A stretch of 64,000 nt of DNA, taken from positions 1 to 64,000 of the forward strand of contig NZ_JAHCLU010000020.1 of assembly GCF_018448785.1 (NCBI RefSeq), given 5' to 3'. Position numbers and translations under genes: made by a program. The DNA is from Halomonas jincaotanensis. Lineage in GTDB: Bacteria; Pseudomonadota; Gammaproteobacteria; Pseudomonadales; Halomonadaceae. The notes beneath the pieces are model-generated. The model ran no database searches. It was not told the origin of the DNA and saw only the letters and a program-made list of their open reading frames with translations. Position 1 is the stretch's first letter; each line of letters begins with the position of its first letter. Positions 44,077-53,560 of the stretch are shown in pieces.

Positions 44077-44517
44077 ATGTTTCTCGACAATCGCCAAGTG
44101 GCGATGGACAGCGCTCTCGAAGCCTTGGCTGACAGCATCGATTACTTTCAGGACAATCTGGAACGCCTGAAGCCGACGCTGCGCGACACCCTGAAGCCGC
44201 ATTACGAGCAACGGGCGAATTCATTGCAAGCCTTGCAGGAACTCTCGCGCAAGCATCTCGATCTCTTGCCGCGCGATGCCGATGTCGAGCGTGACGATTA
44301 CTTGTGGTTGTGGAGCCGACTGAAAAGCTTTGTCGGCAACGAAAGCCAGGTGGTCATCGGTGAACTCCTCGAGCAGGAGCGCGTGTTAATGCAGGCGCTA
44401 TCGACGCTGTTCACTCATCCTCTCCCCGACCCGCTCGAGCCAGTGATAGAAGAGTGCTGGAAAGGGTGTCGTTCGCTGATCCGTGAGCTTTACGCGTTAC
44501 AAAAGCAGAAGCCCTGA
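44077..44517 (+). CDS. Hypothetical helical protein (DUF2383-like four-helix bundle)
   Basis: This 146-residue protein is almost entirely helical with heptad-like hydrophobics (MDSALEALADSIDYFQDNLERL, NSLQALQELSRKHLDLLP, VVIGELLEQERVLMQALSTL). This looks like a ferritin-like or PA2169/DUF2383-type bundle, but I cannot confirm the family. It has a strong GGAGGAGGT site. Its last 107 nt overlap the convergent sanA-like gene. Confidence 0.65.
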   Translation: MFLDNRQVAMDSALEALADSIDYFQDNLERLKPTLRDTLKPHYEQRANSLQALQELSRKHLDLLPRDADVERDDYLWLWSRLKSFVGNESQVVIGELLEQERVLMQALSTLFTHPLPDPLEPVIEECWKGCRSLIRELYALQKQKP

Positions 44518-45238
44518 CCCACGGCCCTCCTGCGTTCCTGCTGATTAGCCATGACGCCTCCCAACGACGCGGGAATATCTCGAGTGGCTCAAGGGGCCCC
44601 AGAAAATGTGGCTCTCTTCCCCACAGATAAAGATCTCCCAGAGTCGCCACGCGTGCTAGCCACTCCCTCGCCTTGATACGCCAGAGCCCCATCACCGCCC
44701 CCCCGGGGACGGCAGCGCAACCGCTGACTTCAAGACCCAGCGCCTTGCCAATGAACAGCGCTCGTGGCAGATGCCAGGCCTGGGTGATCAACAGGGCGCG
44801 CTCTACTCCAAACACGTCCCGAGCGCGCGCCAGCGTGTCAAACGTGCTGAAACCAGCGTAATCTAGCGTCATGTCAACATCGCGCACCTGTCGCTCGCGC
44901 AGATCACGCCACATCGTGACCGGTTCGTTGTAATAGCGAGTACTGTTGTCACCGGAAAGCAGCAGATGATTAACCCGGCCGCTATGCACCAATTGTGCGG
45001 CGGCCACCATACGGCTCTCGAAGTAGGGGTTGCGCACGCCGCTACGGGTCCAATGGGATGTACCGAATACAATACCGATGCGCTCGCGGCTGCACATCGG
45101 TAGCTCCTGCTCGATCAGCTCTCGAGTACTGCTCAGCACCCATAGATTCGCTCCCACCAACACCAATGTCGCCAAGAGCATCAGAGCTCCCAGCGACATC
45201 AACAGACTCTTGAAGACTTTCCACCACAGCGCGTGCAT
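44411..45238 (-). CDS. sanA: SanA/ElyC-like DUF218 membrane protein with C-terminal extension
   Basis: This 275-residue protein has an N-terminal membrane anchor (about 10-33) and a periplasmic DUF218 domain: IGIVFGTSHWTRSG near 54, YFESRMVAAAQLVHSGRVNHLLLSGDN near 71, and ALLITQAWHLPRALFIGKALG near 148. SanA affects envelope barrier function and vancomycin resistance in E. coli. The family usually ends near GREPHFLGPLEPL; here about 45 extra residues continue into the antisense of the neighbouring gene. Confidence 0.85.
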   Translation of the reverse strand: MHALWWKVFKSLLMSLGALMLLATLVLVGANLWVLSSTRELIEQELPMCSRERIGIVFGTSHWTRSGVRNPYFESRMVAAAQLVHSGRVNHLLLSGDNSTRYYNEPVTMWRDLRERQVRDVDMTLDYAGFSTFDTLARARDVFGVERALLITQAWHLPRALFIGKALGLEVSGCAAVPGGAVMGLWRIKAREWLARVATLGDLYLWGREPHFLGPLEPLEIFPRRWEASWLISRNAGGPWVRASAFVTRKAHGSANDTLSSTLLSLARAGRGEDE

Positions 45239-45273
45239 CGGGGGGTTCCGGGACCAGGCAACGACAGGAGACG

Positions 45274-45846
45274 CTAGAACATGCCCAGTTCCAGTCTTGC
45301 CTCGTCACTCATCATCTCACGGCTCCAGGGCGGATCGAAGACGATCTCGGTGTGGACCTTGCTGATCTGTGGAGCGCCGAGAATCTTGTTACGCGCATCG
45401 GCGGCAATCACATCGCCCATCCCGCAGCCGGGAGCGGTCAGGGTCATGCGGATGGTGACCATTCGCTCGCCACTGATCAACCGCTCGATTCGACAGCCAT
45501 AGACCAGCCCCAGGTCCACGATATTGACAGGAATCTCGGGGTCGAAGCAGGTACGCAGTTGATCCCAGACGAACTGCTCGATTTCATCTTCGCTAGCGTC
45601 TTCGGGCAGCGTAGGCCTGGGCAGCGCCTCGAGACCCAGCGCATCGAGCTGGGCCCCCTCGATCAAATAGAGCCGGCCCTCGAACCCCACGCTCACCGAG
45701 CTGCCCTTGGCCTGCATCACACTGACGGTACTATCCTCCGGCAGGGTCACGGTCTTGCCGAAGGGGATGGAAATGGCCTCGACATCGCGCTGGAGCGGCA
45801 GAGTCTTCCCTCGCTCGAGGCCGGTTAGCTGCTCGATATCACTCAT
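45274..45846 (-). CDS. sufT: SUF-associated DUF59 protein SufT
   Basis: This 190-residue protein has a C-terminal MIP18/DUF59 domain (about 92-185) with CFDPEIPVNIVDLGLVYGCRIE and the MTLTAPGCGMGDVIA metal-like motif. SufT helps mature Fe-S proteins in Gram-positive bacteria; here it is the last gene of the suf operon, 8 nt after sufS. The N-terminal 90 residues are specific to the proteobacterial SufT form. Confidence 0.92.
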   Translation of the reverse strand: MSDIEQLTGLERGKTLPLQRDVEAISIPFGKTVTLPEDSTVSVMQAKGSSVSVGFEGRLYLIEGAQLDALGLEALPRPTLPEDASEDEIEQFVWDQLRTCFDPEIPVNIVDLGLVYGCRIERLISGERMVTIRMTLTAPGCGMGDVIAADARNKILGAPQISKVHTEIVFDPPWSREMMSDEARLELGMF

Positions 45847-45854
45847 GGGCCTCC

Positions 45855-47114
45855 TTAGCGCACCATGCCGATGACCCGTTCCAGAGACTCAACGAAGACG
45901 TCGACCTCTTCCAGGGTGTTGTAGGCGGCAAACGATGCACGGCAGGTGGCATCCACACCGAAATGCGCCAGCAACGGCTGGGCACAATGATGGCCGGTGC
46001 GAATCGCCACGCCGAGCTGATCGATCAGCAGGCCAATATCCTGGGCGTGGGCACCGTCGACGACAAACGAAATCATCCCCGCCTTGTCCGGCGCGGTCCC
46101 CAGCAGGCGAAGACCGTCGATGCGCGACACCTGCGTCGTGGCATGCGCCAGCAGCCTGGCTTCCCAGGCTCCTATGGCCTCCAGACCGACTCCCTGCACC
46201 CACTCCAGCGCCCTGCCGAGTGCTATCACCTCGGCAATGGCCGGCGTGCCCGCTTCAAACTTGTGCGGTATGCCGGCGAAGGTAGTGGGAGACTCGAAGG
46301 AGACCTCCTTGATCATCTCACCACCACCCTGCCAGGGCGGCATGGCCTCGAGCAGTGACGCCTTGCCATACAACACACCGGCACCAGTGGGTCCATAGAC
46401 CTTGTGGCCCGAGAAGGCATAGAAGTCTGCATCTATCGCGACCACGTCCACCGGCTGGTGCGGTGTGGCCTGGGCACCGTCGATGAGGATGCGTGCGCCA
46501 TGCTCGTGAGCTACCGCCGCCATATCAGCTACCGGATTGATGGTACCGAAGGCATTGGAGACATGATTCACCGCCACCAGGCGGGTGCGCTCGGTGAAAA
46601 GCGCGCGGTAAGCCTCGAGGTCCAGCACGCCACGCGAGTCGACCGGAATCACCTTGATGATGAGGTCGAGCTCCGCCGCCAACAACTGCCAAGGCACAAT
46701 ATTGGAGTGATGCTCGAGGCGAGACACCAACACTTCATCGCCGGCCTTGAGATTGGCGCGTCCCCAACTATTGGCGACCAGGTTGATTGCCTCGGTGGTA
46801 CCGCGTGTGAAGACGATTTCGCGGGTCTCGCCGGCCCCGAGAAAGGCGCGCACCGTCTCACGACAGCCCTCGAAGGCCGCCGTGGCCTCGTCGGAGAGGG
46901 TATGCAGGCCACGATGAATATTGGCGTTGTAGCGACCGTAATAGTCACTGAACACCTCGATCACCTGCCTGGGCGTCTGGCTGGTCGCCGCATTGTCGAG
47001 ATACACCAGCGACCTGCCGTGCACCTCGCGCGCGAGGATCGGAAAATCCGCGCGTACGGCGGTTACATCCAGAGCCGGGACCTCGAGAAGATGTCGGGTG
47101 GCCAGTTCTGTCAT
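45855..47114 (-). CDS. sufS: Cysteine desulfurase SufS
   Basis: This 419-residue PLP enzyme mobilises sulfur from cysteine for Fe-S cluster assembly. It has FPILAREVHGRSLVYLDNAATSQ at the N-terminus, the Schiff-base lysine in FSGHKVYGPTG near 235, and the active-site cysteine in RTGHHCAQPLL near 374. This is a group II (SufS/CsdA) enzyme. No sufE or sufU sulfur acceptor gene is next to it, so the partner must be encoded elsewhere. Confidence 0.95.
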   Translation of the reverse strand: MTELATRHLLEVPALDVTAVRADFPILAREVHGRSLVYLDNAATSQTPRQVIEVFSDYYGRYNANIHRGLHTLSDEATAAFEGCRETVRAFLGAGETREIVFTRGTTEAINLVANSWGRANLKAGDEVLVSRLEHHSNIVPWQLLAAELDLIIKVIPVDSRGVLDLEAYRALFTERTRLVAVNHVSNAFGTINPVADMAAVAHEHGARILIDGAQATPHQPVDVVAIDADFYAFSGHKVYGPTGAGVLYGKASLLEAMPPWQGGGEMIKEVSFESPTTFAGIPHKFEAGTPAIAEVIALGRALEWVQGVGLEAIGAWEARLLAHATTQVSRIDGLRLLGTAPDKAGMISFVVDGAHAQDIGLLIDQLGVAIRTGHHCAQPLLAHFGVDATCRASFAAYNTLEEVDVFVESLERVIGMVR

Positions 47115-47142
47115 GGCTGCTTCCTCATGTCATGTACAGCGC

Positions 47143-48504
47143 TCATTCTTCGCCAAGCGCGACGGCGGTTTCCACCAGGCCGGCCAGGTTGAAACGTTCG
47201 GGCAGCTTGCCGGCTACAGCCAACTCGACACGCTCAGATATGACATCCAGTGTCACTTGCTCAAGCACTTCGCCAGCAAAGGCCAAGGTCAAAAGGCCGC
47301 GCGCGGTCTGCTCGTCGATACCCCGCGTCCGCAGGGCGAAGACAGCCTCCTCATCAAGCTGCCCCGTGGTGGTGCCGTGGGAGCACTTGACGTCATCGGC
47401 ATAGATCTCCAGCTCAGGCTTGGCATCGATGTGCGCGCGATCGGACAGCAGCAGGTTGGCATTGCTCTGGAAGCCTTCGATCTGCTGACTGTCGCGCTTG
47501 ACCACGACCTTGCCGTTGAACACGCCATGGGCACGGTCATCGAGGATGCCCTTGTAGTTCTCATTGGAGAAGGTACGCGGCGCGTTGTGGTTGGCCAGGG
47601 TGTGGTTATCCACGTGCTGGCGCCCTTGACCGTAAAAGAGGCCGTTGAAAGTGGCCTCGGCGCCTTGGCCGTTGAGCTCGGTCACCAGGTCGTTGCGCAC
47701 CAGGCCGCCACCCAGGTTCAGGTTGAAGGAGGTGAAGCGGCTGTCGCGGCCCTGCTCGACGTGGATGCTGGCCACGTGCAGGTCGGCCAGGGGCGCCTCC
47801 TGCAGCTTGTAGTGGGTCAGGATGGCCCCGCGGTCAAGAATGATCTCTTCCACCAGATTGGTGAAGTTGGCCGCCGTGTCCTCGCCGATATGGTGCTCGA
47901 TCAGCGTGGCTTCGCTTCGACTGCCGGCCTCGACAAGAATGCGCGGATGGCTCATCACCGGCGCGTCGTTAGCGCGAGACAGAAACTGCAGGATGATCGG
48001 CTTATCCACCACGGACCCAGGTGCTAGACGCAGCACGGCGCCCTCTTCCATAAAGGCGGTGTTGAGGGCCGAAAAGGAAGAAAACTCGACGCCGGTCAGC
48101 CTGCCCAGAGGACCGCCTACGGCTTCATGGTTGTCTTCCAGCGCCTGGGAGAGGGGGAGCAGCTGCACGCCTTGGGGCAGGTCATCAAGCTGGGACAGCG
48201 ATGCCGAAAACACGCCATCGACAAACGTCAGGCGATGCGCCTCCACCGGCAGTGTCAGCGTTGCTGTCGTAGCAGGTGAAAACTCGGCGTCAGTCGCCAA
48301 TTGGAAGTCGCCGCTGGCGATGGCTCGCACATCGGTGTATTTCCATGCCTCGACGCGACGATTGGGGAAGCCCAGCGCCTCGAAGCGTGCGGCCCCGGCC
48401 TGGCGCCGTGCAGCGATCCAGGTAGGCTCGGGGCCTTGCGAGGCATCGCGCTGGGCGCTGCGCTCGGTGAGACGATCGAGAAAGCGTTGCACATCACTAT
48501 TCAT
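47143..48504 (-). CDS. sufD: Fe-S cluster scaffold subunit SufD
   Basis: This 453-residue protein forms the SufBCD scaffold with SufB and SufC. The C-terminal beta-helix region is recognisable from NYKGILDDRAHGVFNGKVVVKRDSQQ, DAKPELEIYADDVKCSHGTTTGQLDEEA and the FYLRTRGI-like FALRTRGID. The ATG at 48504 overlaps the sufC stop (ATGA). Confidence 0.95.
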   Translation of the reverse strand: MNSDVQRFLDRLTERSAQRDASQGPEPTWIAARRQAGAARFEALGFPNRRVEAWKYTDVRAIASGDFQLATDAEFSPATTATLTLPVEAHRLTFVDGVFSASLSQLDDLPQGVQLLPLSQALEDNHEAVGGPLGRLTGVEFSSFSALNTAFMEEGAVLRLAPGSVVDKPIILQFLSRANDAPVMSHPRILVEAGSRSEATLIEHHIGEDTAANFTNLVEEIILDRGAILTHYKLQEAPLADLHVASIHVEQGRDSRFTSFNLNLGGGLVRNDLVTELNGQGAEATFNGLFYGQGRQHVDNHTLANHNAPRTFSNENYKGILDDRAHGVFNGKVVVKRDSQQIEGFQSNANLLLSDRAHIDAKPELEIYADDVKCSHGTTTGQLDEEAVFALRTRGIDEQTARGLLTLAFAGEVLEQVTLDVISERVELAVAGKLPERFNLAGLVETAVALGEE

Positions 48505-49253
48505 GCGGCCGATTCCTCCAGTACCCACTCATAACCACGGGCTTCGAGTTCATGCGCCAACTGGGCGTCGCCGCTCTTGACGATACGACCGTCGACCAGC
48601 ACGTGGACCTTGTCCGGCACCACGAAGTCGAGGAGACGCTGGTAGTGAGTCACCAGCAGGATGCCTCGGTCCGCGGCGCGCAGGGAGTTGATTCCTTCCG
48701 CCACGACACGCATGGCATCGATGTCGAGGCCGGAGTCGATTTCGTCGAGCATGGCAAGCTTGGGCTGCAAGACCAGCATCTGCAGTATCTCATTGCGCTT
48801 CTTTTCGCCACCGGAGAACCCCTGGTTGACGGCGCGCTGCAGGAAACTGCCATCCATCTTCATGAAGGCCAGCTGGTCCTTGATCAGCTTCAAGAACTCG
48901 GGCGCGGCGATTTCTGCCTCGCCTCGCGCCGCACGCTGCGCATTGAGCGCGGCCTTGAGCAGATAGATATTCTTCACCCCGGGAATTTCCACCGGGTACT
49001 GGAAGCCCAGCAGCAAGCCCGCCTGGGCGCGCTCCTCGATTTCCATCTCGAGCACGTCCTGGCCCTCGAAGGTGATGGACCCCTGCGTCACCTCATAACC
49101 GTCCTTGCCGGCAATTACCGCAGATAGAGTTGACTTGCCGGCACCATTGGGGCCCATCAGGGCATGAACTTCACCCGCCTTGATGGTCAGGCTAAGCCCC
49201 TTGAGGATCTCGGAACCCTCGACAGTGACGTGCAGATCCTTGACTTCGAGCAT
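48501..49253 (-). CDS. sufC: Fe-S assembly ATPase SufC
   Basis: This 250-residue soluble ABC ATPase drives the SufBCD scaffold. Walker A GPNGAGKST is near 34, the SufC-type signature FSGGEKKRNE near 147, Walker B AMLDEIDSGLD near 168 and switch His in LVTHYQRLL near 202. The ATG at 49253 (MLEVKDLHV) has AAGGTGAT upstream. Confidence 0.96.
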   Translation of the reverse strand: MLEVKDLHVTVEGSEILKGLSLTIKAGEVHALMGPNGAGKSTLSAVIAGKDGYEVTQGSITFEGQDVLEMEIEERAQAGLLLGFQYPVEIPGVKNIYLLKAALNAQRAARGEAEIAAPEFLKLIKDQLAFMKMDGSFLQRAVNQGFSGGEKKRNEILQMLVLQPKLAMLDEIDSGLDIDAMRVVAEGINSLRAADRGILLVTHYQRLLDFVVPDKVHVLVDGRIVKSGDAQLAHELEARGYEWVLEESAA

Positions 49254-49323
49254 GTTGATCACCTTGATTCGATTCACGCCGCAGCGGCGGCGTCGGTATA
49301 TTCGTGGGTTGGCCTGCCGGGCC

Positions 49324-50766
49324 TTAGCCGACGGCACCTTCCAGCGTCACATTCAGCAGGGCTTCTGCTTCCACCGCGAACTCCATCGGCAATTCCTGGA
49401 AGACGTCCTTGCAGAAGCCATTGACGATCATATTCACCGCATCTTCTTCAGAGATGCCGCGGCTCTGGCAATAGAACAGTTGGTCCTCGCCGATCTTCGA
49501 GGTGGTCGCCTCGTGCTCTATGGTCGCCGTGCTGTTACCGATCTCCTGATAGGGAAAGGTATGCGCTCCGCAGGTATCGCCGATCAGGAGTGAGTCGCAC
49601 TGGGTGAAGTTGCGCGCGTTCTTGGCGCGCGGGCCGATCTTCACCAGGCCCCGGTAGGACTGGTTGGAACGGCCAGCGGAAATACCCTTGGCGACGATCG
49701 TGGAGCGGGTGCCCTCGCCGATGTGGATCATCTTGGTGCCGGTATCGGCCTGCTGACGGCCGTTGGTCACCGCCACGGAGTAAAACTCGCCGATGCTGTC
49801 TTTACCGCGCAACAGGCAGGAAGGATACTTCCAGGTGATAGCGGAACCGGTCTCGACCTGGGTCCAGCTGATGTGCGAGCGATCGCCACGACAATCACCA
49901 CGCTTGGTGACGAAGTTATAGATGCCGCCTTTACCGTTCTCGTCGCCCGGGTACCAGTTCTGTACCGTGGAGTACTTGATCGAGGCGTCTTCCAGGGCGA
50001 CCAGCTCGACGACGGCCGCATGTAGCTGGTTCTCGTCCCGCATCGGCGCGGTACAACCTTCGAGATAGGACACCTGCGCCTGCTTCTCACAGACGATCAG
50101 CGTGCGCTCGAACTGGCCGGTATTGGCTTCGTTGATACGGAAGTAGGTCGAGAGCTCCATGGGGCAGGTCACGCCCTCGGGTATGAAGACGAAGGAGCCA
50201 TCGGTGAACACCGCGGAGTTCAGTGCCGCAAAATAGTTATCGCCCTGGGGCACGACCGTTCCCAGGTACTGCTTGACCAGTTCCGGGTAGTCGCGAATCG
50301 CTTCGGACATGGAGCAGAAGATCACCCCGGCCTCGTGCAGCTTCTCCTTGAAGGTAGTGGTCACGGACACGGAGTCGAACACGGCGTCCACCGCCACCCC
50401 GGCCAGCGCCGCACGTTCGTGCAGTGGAATACCGAGCTTTTCATAGGTCTCGAGCAGCTTGGGGTCCACCTCGTCGAGGCTCTGCGGCATGTCCTCGGGA
50501 CGCTTGGGAGCGCTGTAATAGGAGATCGCCTGGTAGTCGATCGGCGGGTAGTTAAGGTGTGCCCAGGACGGCGGTGTCATCTTCAGCCACTGATGATAGG
50601 CCTTCAGGCGCCACTCGAGCATCCACTCCGGCTCGCCCTTCTTGTTGGAAATAAAGGCGATGGTGCTCTCGTCCAGACCGGGCGGGACCGTGTCGCTTTC
50701 GATATCGGTGATGAAACCTTCCTTGTACTCGCGACGGACGAGCTGTTCCATTTCCTGCGTTGCCAT
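49324..50766 (-). CDS. sufB: Fe-S cluster scaffold subunit SufB
   Basis: This 480-residue scaffold protein matches SufB throughout: [25 protein letters not shown] at the N-terminus, [24 protein letters not shown] near 236, and [42 protein letters not shown] near 401, including the cysteine implicated in cluster assembly. It is the first structural gene after the regulator. Confidence 0.97.
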   Translation of the reverse strand: MATQEMEQLVRREYKEGFITDIESDTVPPGLDESTIAFISNKKGEPEWMLEWRLKAYHQWLKMTPPSWAHLNYPPIDYQAISYYSAPKRPEDMPQSLDEVDPKLLETYEKLGIPLHERAALAGVAVDAVFDSVSVTTTFKEKLHEAGVIFCSMSEAIRDYPELVKQYLGTVVPQGDNYFAALNSAVFTDGSFVFIPEGVTCPMELSTYFRINEANTGQFERTLIVCEKQAQVSYLEGCTAPMRDENQLHAAVVELVALEDASIKYSTVQNWYPGDENGKGGIYNFVTKRGDCRGDRSHISWTQVETGSAITWKYPSCLLRGKDSIGEFYSVAVTNGRQQADTGTKMIHIGEGTRSTIVAKGISAGRSNQSYRGLVKIGPRAKNARNFTQCDSLLIGDTCGAHTFPYQEIGNSTATIEHEATTSKIGEDQLFYCQSRGISEEDAVNMIVNGFCKDVFQELPMEFAVEAEALLNVTLEGAVG

Positions 50767-50838
50767 GATGTTTCCCCTCCCGGGCGGTTGGCCTGGCGAG
50801 CATCGCTCGCCTCGGGTCGTGAATCCGGTTCGGTGGGC

Positions 50839-51303
50839 TCAGGCCATGTCGCCGGCCAGGCTCACGCTTTGAATGGGTAGCTGCACCGGCAGCTTGATGG
50901 GCGACGTATCGGCCAGATGAGCTAGGGTCACGCTGTCGAGCAGGGTTCGCACGCCAAGCGACACACGTTGCCAGTTGTCAGCGACCCCACAGGTCGCGGC
51001 CAGGTCGCAATCGCCATCGGCCTGGCTGCACTCGGTCATCGCCACCGGCCCTTCAATGGCGGTGATGATATCGATGGCTGTGATTTGGGAAGCGGGTCGT
51101 GCCAGCGAATAACCGCCCTGCGCCCCACGACGTGATACAAGCAGCCCCGCTTTCACCAGCATCTTGAGTGTCTTGCTGACGGTAGGGTGAGGAAGCTGAA
51201 CAGCCACGGCCAGCTCAGCTGCGGCGTGAGACTGCTCTGGATGACGAGCGATCTGTGCCAGTACCACGGCGGCATAGTCTGTCAGCCGTGAGAGCTTGAG
51301 CAT
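50839..51303 (-). CDS. sufR: Rrf2-family SUF operon regulator
   Basis: This 154-residue regulator has an Rrf2 winged helix-turn-helix (MLKLSRLTDYAAVVLAQIA start, SKTLKMLVKAGLL near 43) and three cysteines, Cys92, Cys99 and Cys105, in a pattern close to the cluster ligands of IscR. It is therefore likely to bind an Fe-S cluster and repress suf when clusters are plentiful. It is 72 nt upstream of sufB and carries an IscR-like box in its own promoter. The symbol is used by context; it is unrelated to the cyanobacterial DeoR-type SufR. Confidence 0.92.
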   Translation of the reverse strand: MLKLSRLTDYAAVVLAQIARHPEQSHAAAELAVAVQLPHPTVSKTLKMLVKAGLLVSRRGAQGGYSLARPASQITAIDIITAIEGPVAMTECSQADGDCDLAATCGVADNWQRVSLGVRTLLDSVTLAHLADTSPIKLPVQLPIQSVSLAGDMA

Positions 51304-51351
51304 GCCTGGCCTCCTGGTTAGCGCAACACCCGATGCTGGGCGGTGCCTTCA

Positions 51352-51376
51352 ATTGCGTACCATTTTAGTCCTGTAT
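51352..51376. promoter_or_regulatory. IscR type-1-like operator upstream of the suf operon
   Basis: The 25 bases from ATTGCGTACC to TGTAT agree with the E. coli IscR type-1 consensus (ATASYYGACTRWWWYAGTCRRSTAT) at 19 of 25 positions by my count. The right half (TAGTC and GTAT) is nearly complete and the left half is weaker. It lies about 50 nt upstream of the sufR start, where an autoregulatory site is expected. Confidence 0.6.
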
Positions 51377-51600
51377 CATTTCGATGTGAAGCCCCACCGT
51401 TGGTTTCTGACTAAACAAGCCGAGTTAGGCGCACGATCGCTGCAGATCGCATAAATAAGACTAATGATTCGCATTTGTGAGGAATCATTTTATCGTCGTC
51501 AATCCATGCTCGTGTCGGGCAAGAGCCACCAACAAAAAGACAACCCGGACAATCGACACGACACGCGACCTGTCAAGAAGATGCCATCCTCTTGATACAA

Positions 51601-51620
51601 TCCCCCTCCCCCTCCCCCTC
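51601..51620 (+). repeat. Tandem TCCCCC repeat before the FrnE gene
   Basis: Three perfect copies of TCCCCC plus TC end 16 nt before the coding start and about 6 nt before the AGGAG site. Such short tandem repeats can change length by slippage, which would alter the leader of the downstream mRNA. Confidence 0.7.
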
Positions 51621-51635
51621 AACCAGGAGCCCGAC

Positions 51636-52307
51636 ATGCCCCCAGCACGCATCACCCTGGACGTCTTCAGCGATTACGTCTGTCCATTCTGTTACCTCGA
51701 GCTGCCAGAGCTCGACGCCGTTCTCGAGCGGTTCGGTGACGAGGTCAACCTGCACTGGCGAGCCCTCGAGCTACGCCCCGACCCAGCACCAACGCTTGAT
51801 CCCGACAGCGAGTATCTGCATGACATCTGGACGCGCGCCGTCTATCCCATGGCCACCGAACGAGGCATGACCTTGCGCTTACCCAAGCGTCAGCCACGCT
51901 CGCGGCTCGCCCACGAAGCCGGCGCCTGGGCGGATACCGAGCAGGTCGACAAGGCCGATACCCTGCGCCGTGCACTGTTTCGCGGGTTCTTCGAAGAGAG
52001 CCTGGACCTGGCCGACACCCGGGCACTCGTCAGTCTGGCCTGGGACCTGGGCCTCAACGGAGGAGCATTGTATGAAGCGCTGGTCGACGGACGCTATCGC
52101 GAACAAGTTCTAGCCGATCAGCGTCAGGCTCATGCTCTGGGCATCGGCGGCGTGCCGGGCCTGCGCTTCTCGATTGATGGTGAGCATGCCGGCATTCTGG
52201 AAGGCGCACAGCCGCGTCGTCAGTTACTGCTGGCCGTCGAGCGGCTGCTCGATGCCACGCGTTCGTCTCACGCAAGAGAAGGCAGCGGGTCAGACCAGCG
52301 ACGGTAG
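51636..52307 (+). CDS. FrnE/DsbA-family thioredoxin-fold oxidoreductase
   Basis: This 223-residue cytoplasmic protein (no signal peptide) has the DsbA_FrnE pattern: DVFSDYVCPFCYLELPEL with a CPFC active site (Cys16, Cys19), followed by HWRALELRPDP and the cis-Pro loop GIGGVPGLRF near 171. FrnE-like proteins act as disulfide isomerases or in polyketide pathways and oxidative stress tolerance. AGGAG lies before the ATG at 51636; the frame is open farther upstream, but there is no start signal. The C-terminal tail (about 15 residues) is not conserved. Confidence 0.88.
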   Translation: MPPARITLDVFSDYVCPFCYLELPELDAVLERFGDEVNLHWRALELRPDPAPTLDPDSEYLHDIWTRAVYPMATERGMTLRLPKRQPRSRLAHEAGAWADTEQVDKADTLRRALFRGFFEESLDLADTRALVSLAWDLGLNGGALYEALVDGRYREQVLADQRQAHALGIGGVPGLRFSIDGEHAGILEGAQPRRQLLLAVERLLDATRSSHAREGSGSDQRR

Positions 52308-52470
52308 GTACCTTCGGCCAGCGCCTTCGAAAAGAGTTCCCAGCACCAGCACTAACATTGTTACATCGCAATTCTGCCCCAGGCTAGACGGGCGACGCGC
52401 CTAACGTTCCCATTGAGCAGCCAAGTGGGCACAATACTCACGGTCATCCCGATTGTCGGAATATGCGTTC

Positions 52471-53373
52471 ATGCCTGCACAGCTGATCACAGTTTTCGGT
52501 GGCACCGGCTTTCTCGGCCGCGCCATCGTGCGTGAACTGGTGGATGCCGGCCAGCGGGTGCGTATTGCTGCGAGGCACCCCGTCATGCCGCTGCACACCG
52601 AAGGCGGCGAAGCCATCGAACTGGTTCGCGCCGATATTCGCGAAAGCCGCAGTGTAAAGGCAGCCGTCGGCGGCGCGGACAGCGTGGTCAATGCCGTGAG
52701 TCTTTATGTCGAGCAGCCGGGGGCGAGCTTCGAGACGATTCATGTCGAGGGTGCCGCCCGGCTAGCCTCTCTGGCGCGTCAGGCAGGTATCGAACGCCTC
52801 GTACACATTTCCGGCATTGGCGCCCGCACCGACTCCCCCTCGCCATATGTTCGCGCTCGCGCGGAGGGTGAAAGCGCCGTGCTGGAGGCCCTGCCCGGCG
52901 CTATCATCGTTCGCCTGAGCGTGCTTTTCGGACCCGATGACGCCTTCCTCACCACTCTTGCCGGCCTTACCCGAATGCCGGTAATCCCGCTATTTGGCCA
53001 TGGCCACACCCGTCTCCAGCCGGTGCATGTCACCGACGTGGCCCGCGCCCTGATCCGCCTGCTTGGCGAGCCACTCACCCAACGTCGTCTCTTCGAACTC
53101 GGCGGCCCCGATGTCATGCGTTATCGCGACATCCTGACGCTACTTATGGCCCACCTGCATCGTGAAAGACCGCTGGTACCGCTACCCTTCTTCGTCTGGC
53201 GGGTGTTGGCCGCGACCACCTCGCTGATGAAAGACCCGCCGCTGACCACCGATCAAGTCATTCTGATGCAGCAGGACACACTGGCCAGCCGTGACGTGGG
53301 GACTTTCCGTGATCTGGGGATCGTGCCTCGCTCACTGCGCGACAGCCTTCCCACTTGCCTGCCGAATTCGTGA
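52471..53373 (+). CDS. NDUFA9-like NAD(P)-binding protein (extended SDR)
   Basis: This 300-residue protein starts with a Rossmann motif, ITVFGGTGFLGRAIVREL, and has the atypical SDR pattern of the complex I NDUFA9 group (SVVNAVSLYVEQP near 76, HISGIGARTDSPSPYVRARAEGE near 111, RLSVLFGPDDAFL near 146). The function in bacteria is unclear; quinone or lipid-linked roles have been suggested. ATG 52471 is chosen because it starts the motif. The upstream ribosome site is weak. Confidence 0.85.
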   Translation: MPAQLITVFGGTGFLGRAIVRELVDAGQRVRIAARHPVMPLHTEGGEAIELVRADIRESRSVKAAVGGADSVVNAVSLYVEQPGASFETIHVEGAARLASLARQAGIERLVHISGIGARTDSPSPYVRARAEGESAVLEALPGAIIVRLSVLFGPDDAFLTTLAGLTRMPVIPLFGHGHTRLQPVHVTDVARALIRLLGEPLTQRRLFELGGPDVMRYRDILTLLMAHLHRERPLVPLPFFVWRVLAATTSLMKDPPLTTDQVILMQQDTLASRDVGTFRDLGIVPRSLRDSLPTCLPNS

Positions 53374-53560
53374 ATCGAGCGTTGCCATAGATATGAACCG
53401 CCGCGCCGTTGCTGGTATGACGTGGCGGAATTGTGCTAATCATTCATGGTGAATTCGTTAACCCTCGTGGATTGGGGGTAGTGACATGGCGATGCTGGGA
53501 TAGCGACCATGGGCTTTGTCTTCAATCCACATTGCTTTGTCAGCCCCGGGAGACCTGCCA

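Noticed and set aside
46993..48027. 344-codon plus-strand frame antisense to sufD
   Set aside because: Shadow of sufD with no recognisable motif.
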